Below are positions 44,801 through 56,770 of a stretch of DNA of 64,000 nucleotides, piece after piece; the stretch's first letter is position 1, and each line of letters begins with the position of its first letter. Below the pieces are notes generated by a model. The model saw only the letters and a list, made by a program, of their open reading frames with translations, was not told where the DNA came from and made no database searches. The DNA comes from Populus alba (taxonomy: Eukaryota > Streptophyta > Magnoliopsida > Malpighiales > Salicaceae), in the NCBI RefSeq assembly GCF_005239225.2, contig NC_133301.1, positions 9,486,318 to 9,550,317 of the forward strand. The letters run 5' to 3'. The translations under genes and the position numbers were made by a program.

Positions 44801-46369
44801 GGACTCGGAGAGAACATAAAGACCATCATGACTCCGACCGGAAAGAAGAACTTCCTTGGTGATGAGATCCTTCACATAAAACACAGAATCGTGAAATTCA
44901 AAATAAACATGATTATCACGACAGAATTTCTGAACAGATAACAACGGTTTGGTAATGTGAGGCACACGAAGAACATTAGTTAATGTAAACAAGCGTTTTG
45001 GGGAATATAAAGTAGTATGTCTAACATGGGATATGTCAAGGGCCTTACCATCACCAACATGCAAGAAATCATTACCAAGATAAGGAGGAGAATCAGTTAG
45101 AGTTGCAAGATCAGGCGTCACATGTTGATTCGCGCCGGTGTCGGGAAACCAATTCGTTGCAGCAGAATCATTCGCAATAGCAAGGTGAGCAGAGGGCTGC
45201 TGTGTGCTGCTGCGAAACTGAGAGCATTGAAGAGCTGAATGGCCAGGAGTGGAACATAATTGGCAGTGTACATGTCCAGACCACTGCCCCTGATTTGGCC
45301 GGAAATCTGCAGCAGAGGTGCGCCTGTTCTGCCACTGATTTTGCCTCCAATCTGCAGCGGAGTGACCTCTGTTTTGGACCTGAAATCGGTTGTTGTTATA
45401 ACGCCAATTACCCCTAGAACGTCCCCTGTTTCGGCTATGATTAGTCATGGCATAATAAGCAGAAATCAGAGGTGTTGGCAGCAGTGGTGGCTACTGTGGC
45501 AGAGAAGAAGAAGATAACAGCGGTGAAGAGGATGAACCGACAACCATGGAGTGAAAAGAATTTTTGTGCAGAAACTCATGGGTAAGAAGATGGCTATAAA
45601 GATCAGCATACGATAATGGTTCAGCCTTAGTTATGAGACTAGTTACCAAGTCTTTGAACTCACCGCGAAGTCCACGAAACACATAGAGATTGAAATCTTC
45701 AAGGGACATTGGGCGACCAGCAGCAGCCAATTCGTCAAATAACGATTTGGCTTGCTGCATATACATACTAACTGATGCATCACCTTGCCGAAGGTCATGA
45801 AAAGAGCCATGTAGTTGCATGATCCGGGAATTAGATGGAGAGGCAAGTGTCTTCTCAAGCGTGCGCCAAACACAATGTGAAGTAGAACAATCTACTACAA
45901 GATGCAGCACATCCATGAAAAGAGAGGAGAGTAGAGCACTCAGAATAAGTTGATCGTGTTGCTTCCAATGAAGAAAAGAAGGGCTGACGACAGAGGAAGA
46001 ACTAGCCGAAACATCAATCATATGAGATGGAGGACACGACAAGGAGCCGTCAACAAAGTGAAAAACACCTTGACCAAGGAGATATGGTTTCATCTGCATT
46101 CTCCAATAAAGATAGTTTGTGTTTGTAAGTTTCAACGACACAACATGATGGGTGTCTGATAGAGGAACCATTGTTGTAGATTGTGTTCCCATGAGAGGCA
46201 AAGGAACAGCAGAATCATGAGAAGAAAAATCAGACACATGTGGAAGTTGTTCTCGGCCAGCAGCAGGAGGAGGGCTGGCCGGTGATGGTGAAGCACCGGT
46301 GGAGGGAGAGAGGACAGCGGCGGCAGCAGGAAGAGAGTCCATAGGGGAGAAAATTAGGGCCGGCTGCAA
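41839..46369 (-). pseudogene. Copia 3 gag-pol
   Basis: Gag spans 46369-45491 (292 codons, start MQPALIFSPMDS or the internal MDSLPAA). The CCHC knuckle CQLCSTPGHSALQC is near 45225-45270, protease NWFPDTGANQHVTP near 45110-45155, integrase zinc region WHRRLGHPTPRIL, core DVWGP / QTDWGGEY / EQNGTVEHRHRH, RT YKAHLVARGFTQQEGIDY and VYVDDILLTG, RNase H FTDVDWAGSIEDRKSTGGYL. From 46369 to 43610 only single in-frame stops (about 45490, 44598, 44210) break the frame. A shift occurs near 43600 and again between 43258 and 43191. Further stops lie at about 42650 and 42079. Many stops sit at expected Gln, Arg or Trp codons. Confidence 0.9.
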
Positions 46370-46409
46370 AGGGAGAAAAGAGTTTTGACGGCCGAAGGCT
46401 CTGATACCA

Positions 46410-46554
46410 AGTTGAGAATAATTAGGAGGCTTAACCTAATAGGTTAGCCAACCCTTTCTATATATATGAGTAGGGCAATATACAATAGTAAAGGTGGAGA
46501 TTACCACATAAGAATATGACTACAATATTTCCTATATAATTACATTCTATAATA
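46410..46554 (-). repeat. Copia 3 5' LTR
   Basis: 145 bp with one difference from its partner. The primer site (reverse complement of GCTCTGATACCA) lies at 46398-46409. Confidence 0.93.
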
Positions 46555-47032
46555 CTCGCAAACAAGACAACGCTCACTTTTTTTTCCTTTTCTTTTTCCT
46601 CTCGACGTATAAGGCCCAGGGGCATGGACCTGTTAACATATCACACTTTTCTTTTTCTTTTTTTTTTCAATCTCTAGGGTGTTTTCTAAAATGCTAGGGG
46701 AAAAATAAAACAATAGTTGAAGTAAAAAAATAATTAACAAATAATGGCTTAACTATGTCACACAAAAATATATTAAATATCATAATTACGATATAACAAG
46801 AAAAGGGAAATTTTTTTTATTTGCATAGTTATGAAATAGTTTCGTTATAATTCAAGGAATGAACTACTTTTATTAAACAATAAAAAAAGAAACAAGAAGA
46901 AGTGATGACTAAAAATTAGTTTTCACTGCTCCTAATTAAACAAGTCGTCGTGATTACTAAATCCATAGCCCAACGCTATGCACAAGTTAAATGGAAAAAA
47001 AATATTAGCTAATAAAATTGTCTGAATATTGC
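46555..47032. other. Intergenic DNA before duplication copy B
   Basis: AT-rich, no ORF. If the duplication extends further left, its copy A counterpart would lie beyond the left end of the CACTA element, outside the window. Confidence 0.5.
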
Positions 47033-48170
47033 AATAGTGCTCTAAAAAAGTTAAAAATCTTTGTGACAAAGTCAAATAAGCTGATAACATTTAATTAAAT
47101 GATAAAAAAACAATAGTAAAATAAATTATAGATTGAATAAAAAAAAAGTTTTAATAAGAACTAATAACGAACATAAAAAAAAAGGTATAAAAGCTTAGTT
47201 TCAAGCCAATCTAATATTAAAGATTGAGATCGGAGAAATAAAAAAAAAATCCTAAATCAATCCAAACATGCATGCAAAAGCTGGAAGTCAATTTATTAGA
47301 CTGGGATAAGCAACATATAGAAGGCAAATAAAAAAAATAATGGAACCTTATTTTAAAAAAATTAAATGTAGAAAAATAAAATCAAAAGGAAATCAATTTA
47401 GAAGAATGACAAAAAAATAAAGAAATACTAGTAAACCCATAAGCCTACGACCATATGATTCGAATTATAAAAATAAGATAACCCAATAGAAAGCAAACTA
47501 GAAAAAATTACAATACTTAATTCTAAAGGAACCAAATGTTCACTTGAACATCAAATGATCACTTGGAAGATTGTACCCAAATTATGTTGAGATTATTATT
47601 ATGTGGCATGTGATATTTAGAATATGGCTGAAAGCTTCCAAAGATTCATATTAGAGTGCTTATTATTAAAGGATATCATAGGACTTGTCTCCTAAGAAAC
47701 AGGAGAAAAACGAGTGCTTGGTCAACTTTATTTGAGCTCATTTTAGTTTTGATTGAGCTAATCAATCAAAGCCTAACTGGTGTTATTGATTACCATAATG
47801 TAGTTATTTGTTTATATAGAGAATTAGATGATGAATAACCATTTTTAGAACATGTAATACAAGCTTCTCCATTGGTCTGAATGTTTGTGAGTTATTCTCA
47901 GACCTCTTGTGGCCAAAAGAATAACGTCTATCAATTACAAGGACTAACTAATTGATACCCATTATAGCCATGTTTTTACTAAAAGAACGGATTTTTAGCA
48001 TGATTACTAAATTGTTATGATTTTAACAAATTAGTCCTATTAGGCATGCCAATCTATTAATTGATAATAGATCAATGAATTCTTTAATTAACATGTTCCT
48101 TGTTATTCATTTCTTCCTTCTAATAAGAACATTCTACACCTAAAAAATGTTCTAATAAGAACATTCTTTA
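47033..48170. other. Intergenic DNA, duplication copy B (first blocks)
   Basis: 47033-47540 matches 10848-11375. AAT at 47033-47035 is the empty target site of CACTA element 1. 47796-48045 matches 14211-14475. In between, copy B has unique sequence in place of the T-rich array. No gene. Confidence 0.75.
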
Positions 48171-48322
48171 ATTCTTCAAGACAGTAGTTGTGATCTTCTT
48201 GGAATTCTTAAGATATGACTTGAGTAGAGATACAGGAGAAAATCTTTTCGTCAAACCAGATTCAGAAGCAAAATATACAGCCTCTATCTCTTTCCCATTC
48301 TTCACCAATTCATCAATTATAT
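48171..48322 (-). pseudogene. FRIGIDA-like exon remnant, copy B
   Basis: This equals most of the exon at 20848-21023, encoding DELVKNGKEIEAVYFASESG and LLKSYLKNSKK. The splice acceptor (TTTTGCAG|AT) at 48322 is retained. The donor end and all later exons are deleted, replaced by unrelated AT-rich DNA at about 48046-48170. It cannot make a FRIGIDA-like protein. Confidence 0.75.
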
Positions 48323-48438
48323 CTGCAAAACAATTTATGATTGAAAAAAGTTTAAAACCATAAAACACTTGTTTGAACTCTCAGCTAAACTAAGTACAGA
48401 CATATACACAGTGATAAGTCATATCTTGAAACCAGTAC

Positions 48439-48520
48439 TGTCAAGATACTTAGAAAACCTAGAGAAAACAGAAACAGAGAACTTTGTTTTTGGAATCCGT
48501 ATTCCCTGAGTTCCACTCTT

Positions 48521-48553
<33 letters not shown>

Positions 48554-48663
48554 TCTGTACACACGAAAGACGAAAGTATGTGTTATAAATGGAATCCAAC
48601 TCATTCCTAATATTTAGCCTAAAGATAAATATTAACAGAGTCCTAAAGTTATATACAATAACA
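48439..48663 (-). repeat. Copia 4 3' LTR
   Basis: 225 bp, longer than its partner through a (TA)n expansion (about 48524-48551) and two small indels. Confidence 0.92.
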
Positions 48664-48670
48664 TCCCCCC

Positions 48671-50713
48671 TCAAATTGATGCTGGTAAGTCAACTAGCAA
48701 CAATTTGCCAATAAGAAATTGATGTCGCTGTTGAGTCATAGCTTTGGTGAAGATATCAGCAACTTGGAGATCAGAAGAGATGTGAGGAAGAGATATCATT
48801 TGACTTTCCAGGGTGTCTCGAATAGAATGACAATCAACCTCAATGTGCTTGGTACGTTCATGGAAAACAGGATTGGTGGCAATCTGAATAGCACTAGTAT
48901 TATCAGCATGAAGAGGAGTAGGAGTAGTCTGAGGAAACCCAAGCTCCTCAAGAAGACCGCGTAGCCATACTATTTCAGAACAAGCAGTAGACATGGCACG
49001 GTACTCAGCCTCGGTAGAGGATTTAGAAACACGATCTTGTTTCTTACATCTCCAAGAAATTAAGGCATTACCTAAAAACATACACCAACCCGTAGTAGAT
49101 CGACGTGTATCTGGACACTCAGCCCAATCAGCATCACTATAGGCAACAAGTTGAAGAGATGAGTCGGTAGGAAAGAACAACCCACGAGTAGGTGAACCTT
49201 GAAGATAGCGGATGATGCGTCGAACTGCAGCAAGATGGAGATGCCGAGGAGAAGACATAAACTGACTAACCTGATGAACAACATAGGAGATATCAGGTCG
49301 AGTAGTGGTTAAGTAGATAAGACTCCCAACCAGGCGCCGGTAGAGAGTAGGATCATCTAGAAGGTCCCCTTCATCTTTCCTATATTTGACATTTACCTCC
49401 ATAGGAGTATCAACAGAAGAAGTGTCCTCTAAACCAGCCAAAGTAATAAGATCTTGAATATACTTATGTTGGTTCACAAATATACCATTGTCCCGATGAT
49501 GAAATTCCAATCCTAAGAAGTATGTGAGCTGACCAAGATCTTTCATATGAAAAGTTGCATGTAACAATTGTTGAAGCTTAGTAATCAAACCATAGTCAGT
49601 GCCAGTAATAATAATATCATCCACATAAACCAAGAGAAGGACTATACCCAACGCAGACGTGTGAAAAAAGAGAAAAGAATCATACTGACTTTGTGTGAAA
49701 TTGAAGTCAAGAAGTGTATTCGGGTTTGCTAAAGCTATAGGAGCAGGAATAGGAACAATTGGTGAGGCAACATGCAATGTAGCAGAACTAGAGGCACTAG
49801 TGGAGGCATGATAAGTAGTACCTTGCTTCCTTTCAGGTCGAATGGGACAAGTAGAGATAATATGACTTTGTTTCTTACAGTAGTTACAGAACTTCTTAGG
49901 ACAATCCCGAGCAATATGACCAAAAGCTTTACAACTAAAGCACTGGACAACACGCATGTCTCTACCCTTATTCCTCCCCTGTGCTGCATAAGCCACAGAA
50001 ATAGGTGCATTAACATTAGCCTGATGTTCCATGGCAGTCTGAGTGACAATACATTGTTCCTCACGAAGGAGTTCACTCAAACAGGTATCCAGAGATGGTA
50101 CAGGATGACAATTCATCAGATTAGAACGTTCAGTTTCAAAATCAGAACGAAGCTTCATCAAGAATTGATCTCTCTTGCTTGTGTCATGCACTGCTTGAAC
50201 AACAGATAGAGCTGCAATAGGAACATTAGCATAAACAATGTCTGAATAATCAGCCCAAAGATTTTGAAAACCAGAAAAATATTCCTCAATGGTGAGACTT
50301 CCCTGTGTAAAATTAGCCATCTCATACTCTAATTGAAAACGCTAAGCCGTGTTGTCTTGATTGTAAACTTGATTAAGATAATTCCACATAGTGGCGGCAG
50401 TTGTATAAGGCCTCAGATTGAGAATAAGGTGAGGCTCAACTGAGCTAAGAATCCAAGTCATAACCCGAGCATCCTTGATTTCTCATTTAGACAAAGCCTC
50501 AACCTCTTGAGGTGCGGGAGTACTCCCATCAATATGACCCCACAATTCTTTGCCTTTAACAAATAATTTAAATTGAAACTTCCAAGCAGAATAGTTTTTA
50601 CTAGTAAACCGAATATGAAATGAGTCAACTTTATCGTATGACATGATGATGTAGTGGAGGAAAATAATCACACGTGAGAATAATAACAGAGCTGCCAAAA
50701 GGAAGTAACTCAC
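48671..50713 (-). pseudogene. Copia 4 gag-RT/RNase H fusion frame
   Basis: The frame 50320-48671 (549 codons) starts in gag (SLTIEEYFSGFQNLWADYSD) and carries two CCHC knuckles (CFSCKAFGHIARDC, CNYCKKQSHIISTC). After a Pro/Ala-rich linker it passes without a break into the middle of RT (TQSQYDSFLF, LVYVDDIIITG) and a complete RNase H (YSDADWAECPDTRRSTTG, STEAEYRAM). The N-terminal gag (50713-50483, DSFHIRFTSKNYSAWKFQFK) lies in the same frame, separated by stops at about 50482 and 50343. Protease, integrase and early RT are absent, and the junction near 49710 is in frame. Confidence 0.88.
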
Positions 50714-51010
50714 CAGAATGCTTAACAGATGGCGCTAAAAAGTGATTCCCAAGCCAGAAAAAATATGAACTGAAACAGCCCAACTGAACCAGAGAAAAAA
50801 ATTGCAGAAATCCAAAAACCACTGAAACAAGAATAGAACCCAAAAACATAACGAAAGTTGATGAAATCCTGGTTGCTGAACTGAAAAGCAAGGTCTCCAA
50901 AAAATTGACTAAGACAGTACCGAGAATAGAGAACCCACAAGAAGCTCTCCTAAGAAGGAGAAAAAAAAATCGTGAAGGATAGATAATCTAGCAACCTGCT
51001 CTTGATACCA

Positions 51011-51208
51011 TGTCAAGATACTTAGAAAACCTAGAGAAAATAGAAACAAAGAACTTTGTTTTTGGAATCCGTATTCCCTGAGTTCCACTCTTCTTATATA
51101 TATATATATCATCTGTACACACGGAAGTATGTGTTATAAATGGACTCATTCCTAATATTTAGCCTAAAGATAAATATTAACAGAGTCCTAAAGTTATATA
51201 CAATAACA
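51011..51208 (-). repeat. Copia 4 5' LTR
   Basis: 198 bp. It differs from the 3' LTR by two substitutions, the (TA)n length and two indels of 8 and 5 bp. Confidence 0.92.
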
Positions 51209-52190
51209 AGTACTAGGGCTCATACACTACTTAACCACCTCTCATGAGGGGAGGAATGAGGCAGGTTTGGTTCATATGAACTAAGAAATAAGCAAGAAAG
51301 ATATTCTGTCAACTAACCTTAAATGATGATTAGGATTATTACTCCCGGGAATACAGAAAACTTTTTCAGAGAGTCATTGTTATTATCTGAAGTCACAACA
51401 CAGATAAACGCTGCCTACCAAAATAAGAGGTTTGCTAACAAATTTGCATGCACAATTTAAAGGGGATCCAGCCCCTGTTGGAATGGCAAACCAATAAAAT
51501 TAACAGACTTTTTTTTCTTTGACAAATGGTTGATGAGAACCATTGAACACTTAAAGAGTCTAGTTCAATTATGCGTACAAAGAACATTCTTCAGAAAAGG
51601 AAATAAGCAGTTCTATGTACAATGGTGTAAGCAAAACTAGTTGAACTCTCGCTTGCATGTCATTTATACATTTATTTGTCAGGGCAGTATAGCATTGTTT
51701 CCATCACCTTGGTAAAGTCTATTTTATTTAAATAAATTATCACTTTCCAGGTGATATCAATGCATTATCCACGCTGGCTTTCAAAAGCATCAGCCTGGAA
51801 ACATTACGCAAATACCCAATTAACTTAACAAGGCCACACCAAGCAGATGTAGTAGTACCAGGATAGGACCTTGCATTATTTGTAAATGTCAAAAACATCA
51901 GAAACAATTTCTAGTGGAACAAAAATGCAATAATGCAGGTTATTTTAAAATGATTTTGAACATAGGCACTTCAACTCTTAGAGCATTAACCTCGAGTCCT
52001 TTAGAAACGGAATAAAGCGTTTTTGGCATAATTTACATAGCATTTGGAGATACTAAAGCTATGCCCTTTCAGATTCACAATATCATTTCTATTAATCATA
52101 CAAAGAGAGAGATTATATTAAGTCCTTTTTGATGCCAACTAATTATGCAATGATCTCATTCACAACAATGAATCTCACAAACAAAAAATT
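51209..52190. other. Intergenic DNA, duplication copy B
   Basis: Matches 21136-21570 and then 26591-27110 of copy A in order. The empty site of copia 2 is at about 51625 (GTGTAAGCAAAAC). No gene. Confidence 0.75.
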
Positions 52191-53800
52191 TAGAATCCCT
52201 TCTTCTAGAGACACTGTATCAAGAAAACTTATTGCAACATAAAAAGCCAACGACACAATGTAAGTCATGTTTTTTCTCTCACCATTGAAGTTATTTATTT
52301 GTAATAGATTATTTTAAGTTTTACATTAAATGATTTTGATGAATTGATTTTCTATGTTGTTATTCAAGCAGTCTTGTTTTTAGAAATTCTTACCCCCAAT
52401 AGACGGAATATGAAGTTTCAATTAATTCCAAGGTGGTTTGCTTATGGTTCACTAACAATTGTGTTTCTGCAATAAAAATTGAAAGATCTTTCAAATTTCA
52501 ATTAATCCCTCTTTCTCTCCCTCTTTTGTTCTTTCTTTCTTCGTTTTAATATACTGATATGATTAGAGACAGTAACAAGATGAAATATAATTTTTTTTTT
52601 TTGCTTAAATGACGCAGACACGGAGAACAAGAAGGACACAAATACTGAAAAACTTAAGGGAACACTAAAAAAAAAATAACAGAATGATATGACCTTGTTT
52701 CAGAGCCTAGCTCTGATACCAACTGATGCGAACCTCGTAATCACGTGGTCAAGCAACCCACAATCAAGATTGAGATCTGATCCCGGAAAGCCGAAATAGG
52801 TCTGATAGGAGTGTGACACAATGGAAACCTGCCCCAAGGCACCAACACTATTAGAATAAGTAGAATGACGCCACGAAGCTAGTTAATCTTCGATAAGTCA
52901 GATTCAGTTCGTTCAAGAATTGAAGAATGCAAGAATCACTCTCACACGTTAAAACTGAAAAATTTAGAATAATATTCATCAAAGCTGCTGAAATTTTGGC
53001 TTACATGAGTTTAAATAGTTCTTGAAAAGTTAACCGTAATGGACCCCTTATGTGGACTTATATGAGGTACACTAAAAACTGGCTCAAACCTTAAACTGAA
53101 AAGCCCATAACCTGATCCAAACAAGCCTTGGACCCTAGCTCAAAACAAAGTGTTAATTAAGCCCAAACATTAAAGAAAATAATAAAAACAAATAATTTGT
53201 CATTAAATACCACCAACCCTTCTTTCCTTGTGTAGCTAGGATGAATAAATGAATCCTTATAAGAAAAGGATTCTGAAACAATAATGAATCATTGTCACAC
53301 TTGGAGATTATGTTGCAGCTCATTAAAGATCCTTGTGGAACTAGGAAATTCCCAAAACCAGCTGCCACATCCTTTTAGGAAAAGAATCGTAATCAAATAG
53401 GAAGTCCACAAGTCAAATGGAAGTAAATAACAAAATTCGTACAACCTCTGTTGACAAGTATTATGGTGCCTTCCCGAACTCCGATTGACCTGAAATTTTA
53501 ACCCAAGGTACAAAACTATGTCTGGAGAGTCCACATAAAATATTACCTTGATCCAATAGTCGGATCAAGAATTATGATTGTTTCCGTGAACCTGGACTGT
53601 TGCGTTTTTTATGCCAAAATCCGAATCTGACCTTACTTGGGTTGTATCACAAAGCTGAATCGTATCAATGCACACTTGAGGAGTACTTTCCTTGGTGAAC
53701 CATGCAAATAGCCTAATAAGAGCATTGCTATATATTTAATTATTAATTTATTTTTTATTTATGAGACTTTTTTACAAACTATTTATTGTATAGGAAAAAC
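52191..53800 (-). mobile_element. LTR fragment with primer binding site, specific to copy B
   Basis: At 52710-52721 the sequence GCTCTGATACCA is the reverse complement of a TGGTATCAGAGC primer site. It is followed in plus orientation by TGATGCGAACCTCGTAATCA, which should be the LTR end. So 52724 to about 53670 looks like the 5' LTR of a minus-oriented LTR retroelement, with only a little internal sequence (about 52670-52709). Copy A lacks this segment. The far LTR end and any target duplication could not be fixed. No coding sequence. Confidence 0.5.
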
Positions 53801-54932
53801 AGTTTTGGTGCGAACATACTCCAATGGAGTTATATTAGGAAACTCATATAAGAAAAGAGGATAAGCAAAAAAGGTGAAAAGGTTTATAAATAAATAGAGT
53901 GAAAGAGTTCATTGTAAGTATTTTTGGATAGTTATAATTGTATTACTATTTGTTTTTTTTTTTAAATTTAATTGGATTTTGACTTTTTGTTTTGTTTTGA
54001 CAAATATATATAATGCCAACATGGTTGTTAAACATGAAGAACACAATTACAACCATCCTTCTAACGATCCTTATTTGTGGTTGAAGGCTGGAGCAATTAA
54101 TAAACTTGATAAGAATTGACTTTATAGTATGCCTATAGCATTGACCAAGATACAAGGTGAGTCGTAGTGTTTCAATGGTAGGCACACAATATTCCGACTT
54201 CAACCAGACATCATCGGCCATTAAAGAGATGGTTTGAGATAGGATTCCATAACAATTGGCTATTGAGTTGCACAATATAAAAGCATAAATAATGGCAGAA
54301 CTAAGAGAAGAAATAAGAGCAAAAATCAAACAAGAAATAATAGAAAATGAGAGCAAATAGGTGCGTATTTGGCTTTACATTTTCCTCCCTCTCCTGGAGC
54401 TTATAGATCACGATCTTTTTCACCCCCTCAAACTTTTTAAAAATTTTAATATGTTATTTACAAAAAATTTATGTATGGAATTTTGTTATAATATTTTTAA
54501 TTTTATTGTTGTTGTTATGAGTTTAGTGTTAATAAAAAATGCATTTGGGATTATAAAAACTAAACAACATAAAAACAAAAGTATGAAACACAAACAAAAG
54601 ATCAGGGAATATGTAACTTAATCAGCAAACCGAGTATCTAAGCACAAGAACTGGAAGCAAGCAATTACAAAACTGAATAAAAGCATAGAAAATAGAGGTA
54701 TGATGTACGTTTGATTTGGTGACCGCAGGGCGGCGATGGTAGCTGTTTGAATGGCTTAAATTCAGGTATGATTAGTAATTGATGTTCATCAAAGCTTAAT
54801 GCTACAATGAGCAAAAGATGTGGTCAAGTTTGAATAAAAATTATTAGGAATTCGGATTAATGATAAGAGGAACCTAATTTATAAATTTGTCAAATTTAAA
54901 GCTTGATATTATAAAAGCATTATTAAAACAAC
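53801..54932. other. Intergenic DNA, duplication copy B
   Basis: 53801-54594 matches 27190-28016, and 54600-54932 matches 28337-28668. No gene. Confidence 0.7.
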
Positions 54933-56053
54933 CTGGTCACTTCACCTTGGATGCCACTGTGTTGCTCGTTCGTCACAGTCTCTTTTAAATAGAAAAGAAA
55001 AGATTCTGAAAGAAAAAAGTACTATATGCATCTAAAAAAATTTGAGTTCAATCAGTTAGGTTTGTTTTTGTTTTTTAAAAATAGTTTTTAAAAAAAAATT
55101 AAAAAAAATTTATTTTTTTTTATTTTAAATTAATATTTGGTGTTTTAAAATGATTTTGGTGCGCTGATATAAAAAATAATTTTTAAAAAAATAAAAACTA
55201 TTTTAATATATTTCTAAATACAAAACACTTTAAAATAAAAAATATCTACAATCACATTTTCTAATTTTAAAGCTTGAAATGGATGCCAACGTTTTGCTCG
55301 TTCAGCACTCTCTTTTAAATAGAAAAGAGAAAGCAAAGAAACCTTTTTTTTTTTAGAAACCTTATTACCTAAGGAGTTTGTTTCTTAGAGCTTAAGAAAC
55401 CTCTCGGTATGCACAAGTCTCTTAATTTTGTCTAATTATTGGCAGGGAAAGTACTTCTGCATGCATGAAACTGGTCTTCTTCGTCATCTTCCTTCACGCT
55501 CCTTCTCTCTCAGTTTACACTAATATACAGGTGCACATATATATGTTTCTCCTTCAGAATTGATTTTCTTATATATTCTTTCCTTTTCATTTTAACATGG
55601 AATCTCATGATTAGTGTAATGGTTCGGTGTTTTTTCTTTTTTCTTTTTTGGTGTCAATATTTCAGTTTAAATTTGTTCGGGTTTTTTTTTTTTTTTTGGT
55701 AATTCATCGAAAGTGCATGAAAAATACCCGAAACGTCTTCGTAAACAAGAGAAAGGAGGTATGATCCCTGTATTTAGGTTAATTATTATTTTTCCTACAC
55801 TGTACACTCTATCTCTCATTCTTCAAAAGAGAAGATATTCACTGTTTTTTTTTTAAAAAAAAAAACTATTTATAGATTTTGCATTTAGTTTTTTTGTTAT
55901 TGGCACAAAATTTAGAGTGTATGGATACGAGGGATTGGTCTGACTTCTTTTTTATGTCAGGATTGTATGATGATTAAACCTTTCATTTTGCTTTAGTGTG
56001 TTTGGAGATCGAGCACTCAACCAACATCATACAATCTCCCAGCACGTTGCAAC
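54933..56053. other. Region upstream of copia 5 and ankyrin gene B
   Basis: No gene. A 53-bp phrase (GGATGCCA...TCTCTTTTAAATAGAAAAGA) occurs at 54948 and 55279, flanking AT-rich DNA related to the element at 40774. From 56007 the ankyrin upstream phrase GATCGAGCACTCAACCA returns. Confidence 0.55.
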
Positions 56054-56484
56054 TGTAGCAAATTGTCAACATTTGCAATTGTCAACATTTTCTCAACCAC
56101 CCTCTCCTTTACTCAACCACTCTCTACTTGCTTATTGACCACCATCACTTCCCACCAAGCTGCCAAGGCTCTCCTATAAAGACAGAGACGAGAGAGTGCA
56201 GAGAAGGGAGAAGAGAGAAGAGAGGAAGTGTGTCAAGTGCAGAGAAGAAAATAATGCAACTGTGAGAGTGAGAGTGAGTGAAAAATACAGATTTGAGAGA
56301 AACACCGAGTGTAGAGTGAAACACTGGGTTTTGTGGGATTGTATTGGGTTGAGTTGAGTGTTTGTATTATTCCTCCAATAATATACAATCTGTTGCCTCC
56401 GTGGACGTACCCGATTTTGGGGAACCACGTAAATCTGTTGTTTGTGTTTTATTTGTGTTTGCTTTCGATCCAGTATGCACAACA
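56054..56484 (+). repeat. Copia 5 5' LTR
   Basis: 431 bp with a TATA-like CTATAAAG near 56174 and GA-rich sequence after it. It ends 2 bp before the primer site. Confidence 0.92.
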
Positions 56485-56770
56485 AATTGGTATCAGAGCG
56501 TTTGGGAAGCTAGAACACTGAAAAAAACACGTTTTTCAGCTCTCGGTTCGAAGTTGCAGAATTTTCAAAGTTCTCAGATCTTGATTTTGACCAACTGCGG
56601 AGATTCCTCTCGTCGATACGAGTCCGGCAATATAAAGATCGTCGAAATCGGAGTTAAAATGAGCCCTGTAGAGCTCGCCAAAGTTTCGCCGGAAATCTGC
56701 CGGAAACACCAGACTGCCGGAATAATTGCCTGAGAAGACTGCCACGTCATCCGCCACGTCACCAAACAGG

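Larger units (their letters stand above)
41694..46554 (-). mobile_element. Ty1/copia retrotransposon 3, TA...CT LTR family
   Basis: Two 145-bp LTRs (41694-41838, 46410-46554) differ at one base (TATG(C/A)CTAC). Target duplication CTCGC at 41689-41693 and 46555-46559. On the coding strand each LTR runs TATTATAG...CTCAACT, directly followed by TGGTATCAGAGC. The interior protein is clearly related to copia 2 (same gag phrase ASPSNSRIMQLHG, same TDWGGEY integrase site). Despite almost identical LTRs the frame has several stops and a frameshift. Confidence 0.94.
48439..51208 (-). mobile_element. Ty1/copia retrotransposon 4, internally deleted
   Basis: LTRs 48439-48663 and 51011-51208, TGTCAAGATAC...CAATAACA in plus orientation. 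Target duplication AGTAC at 48434-48438 and 51209-51213, with the empty site in copy A at about 21135. Primer site TGGTATCAAGAGC follows the 5' LTR at 51010. Total 2770 bp, about half the length of a full copia, because protease, integrase and the first half of RT are gone. It could only move with enzymes from a relative. Confidence 0.93.

Noticed and set aside
47021..47040. AATAGTG in copy B as a decayed CACTA terminus
   Set aside because: There are no CCGACGG subterminal motifs beside it, and the flank continues smoothly. It is better read as the empty target site.
53946..54356. 136-codon minus-strand frame resembling a membrane protein
   Set aside because: Not conserved in the matching copy A region (27300-27760), AT-rich, no recognisable family.
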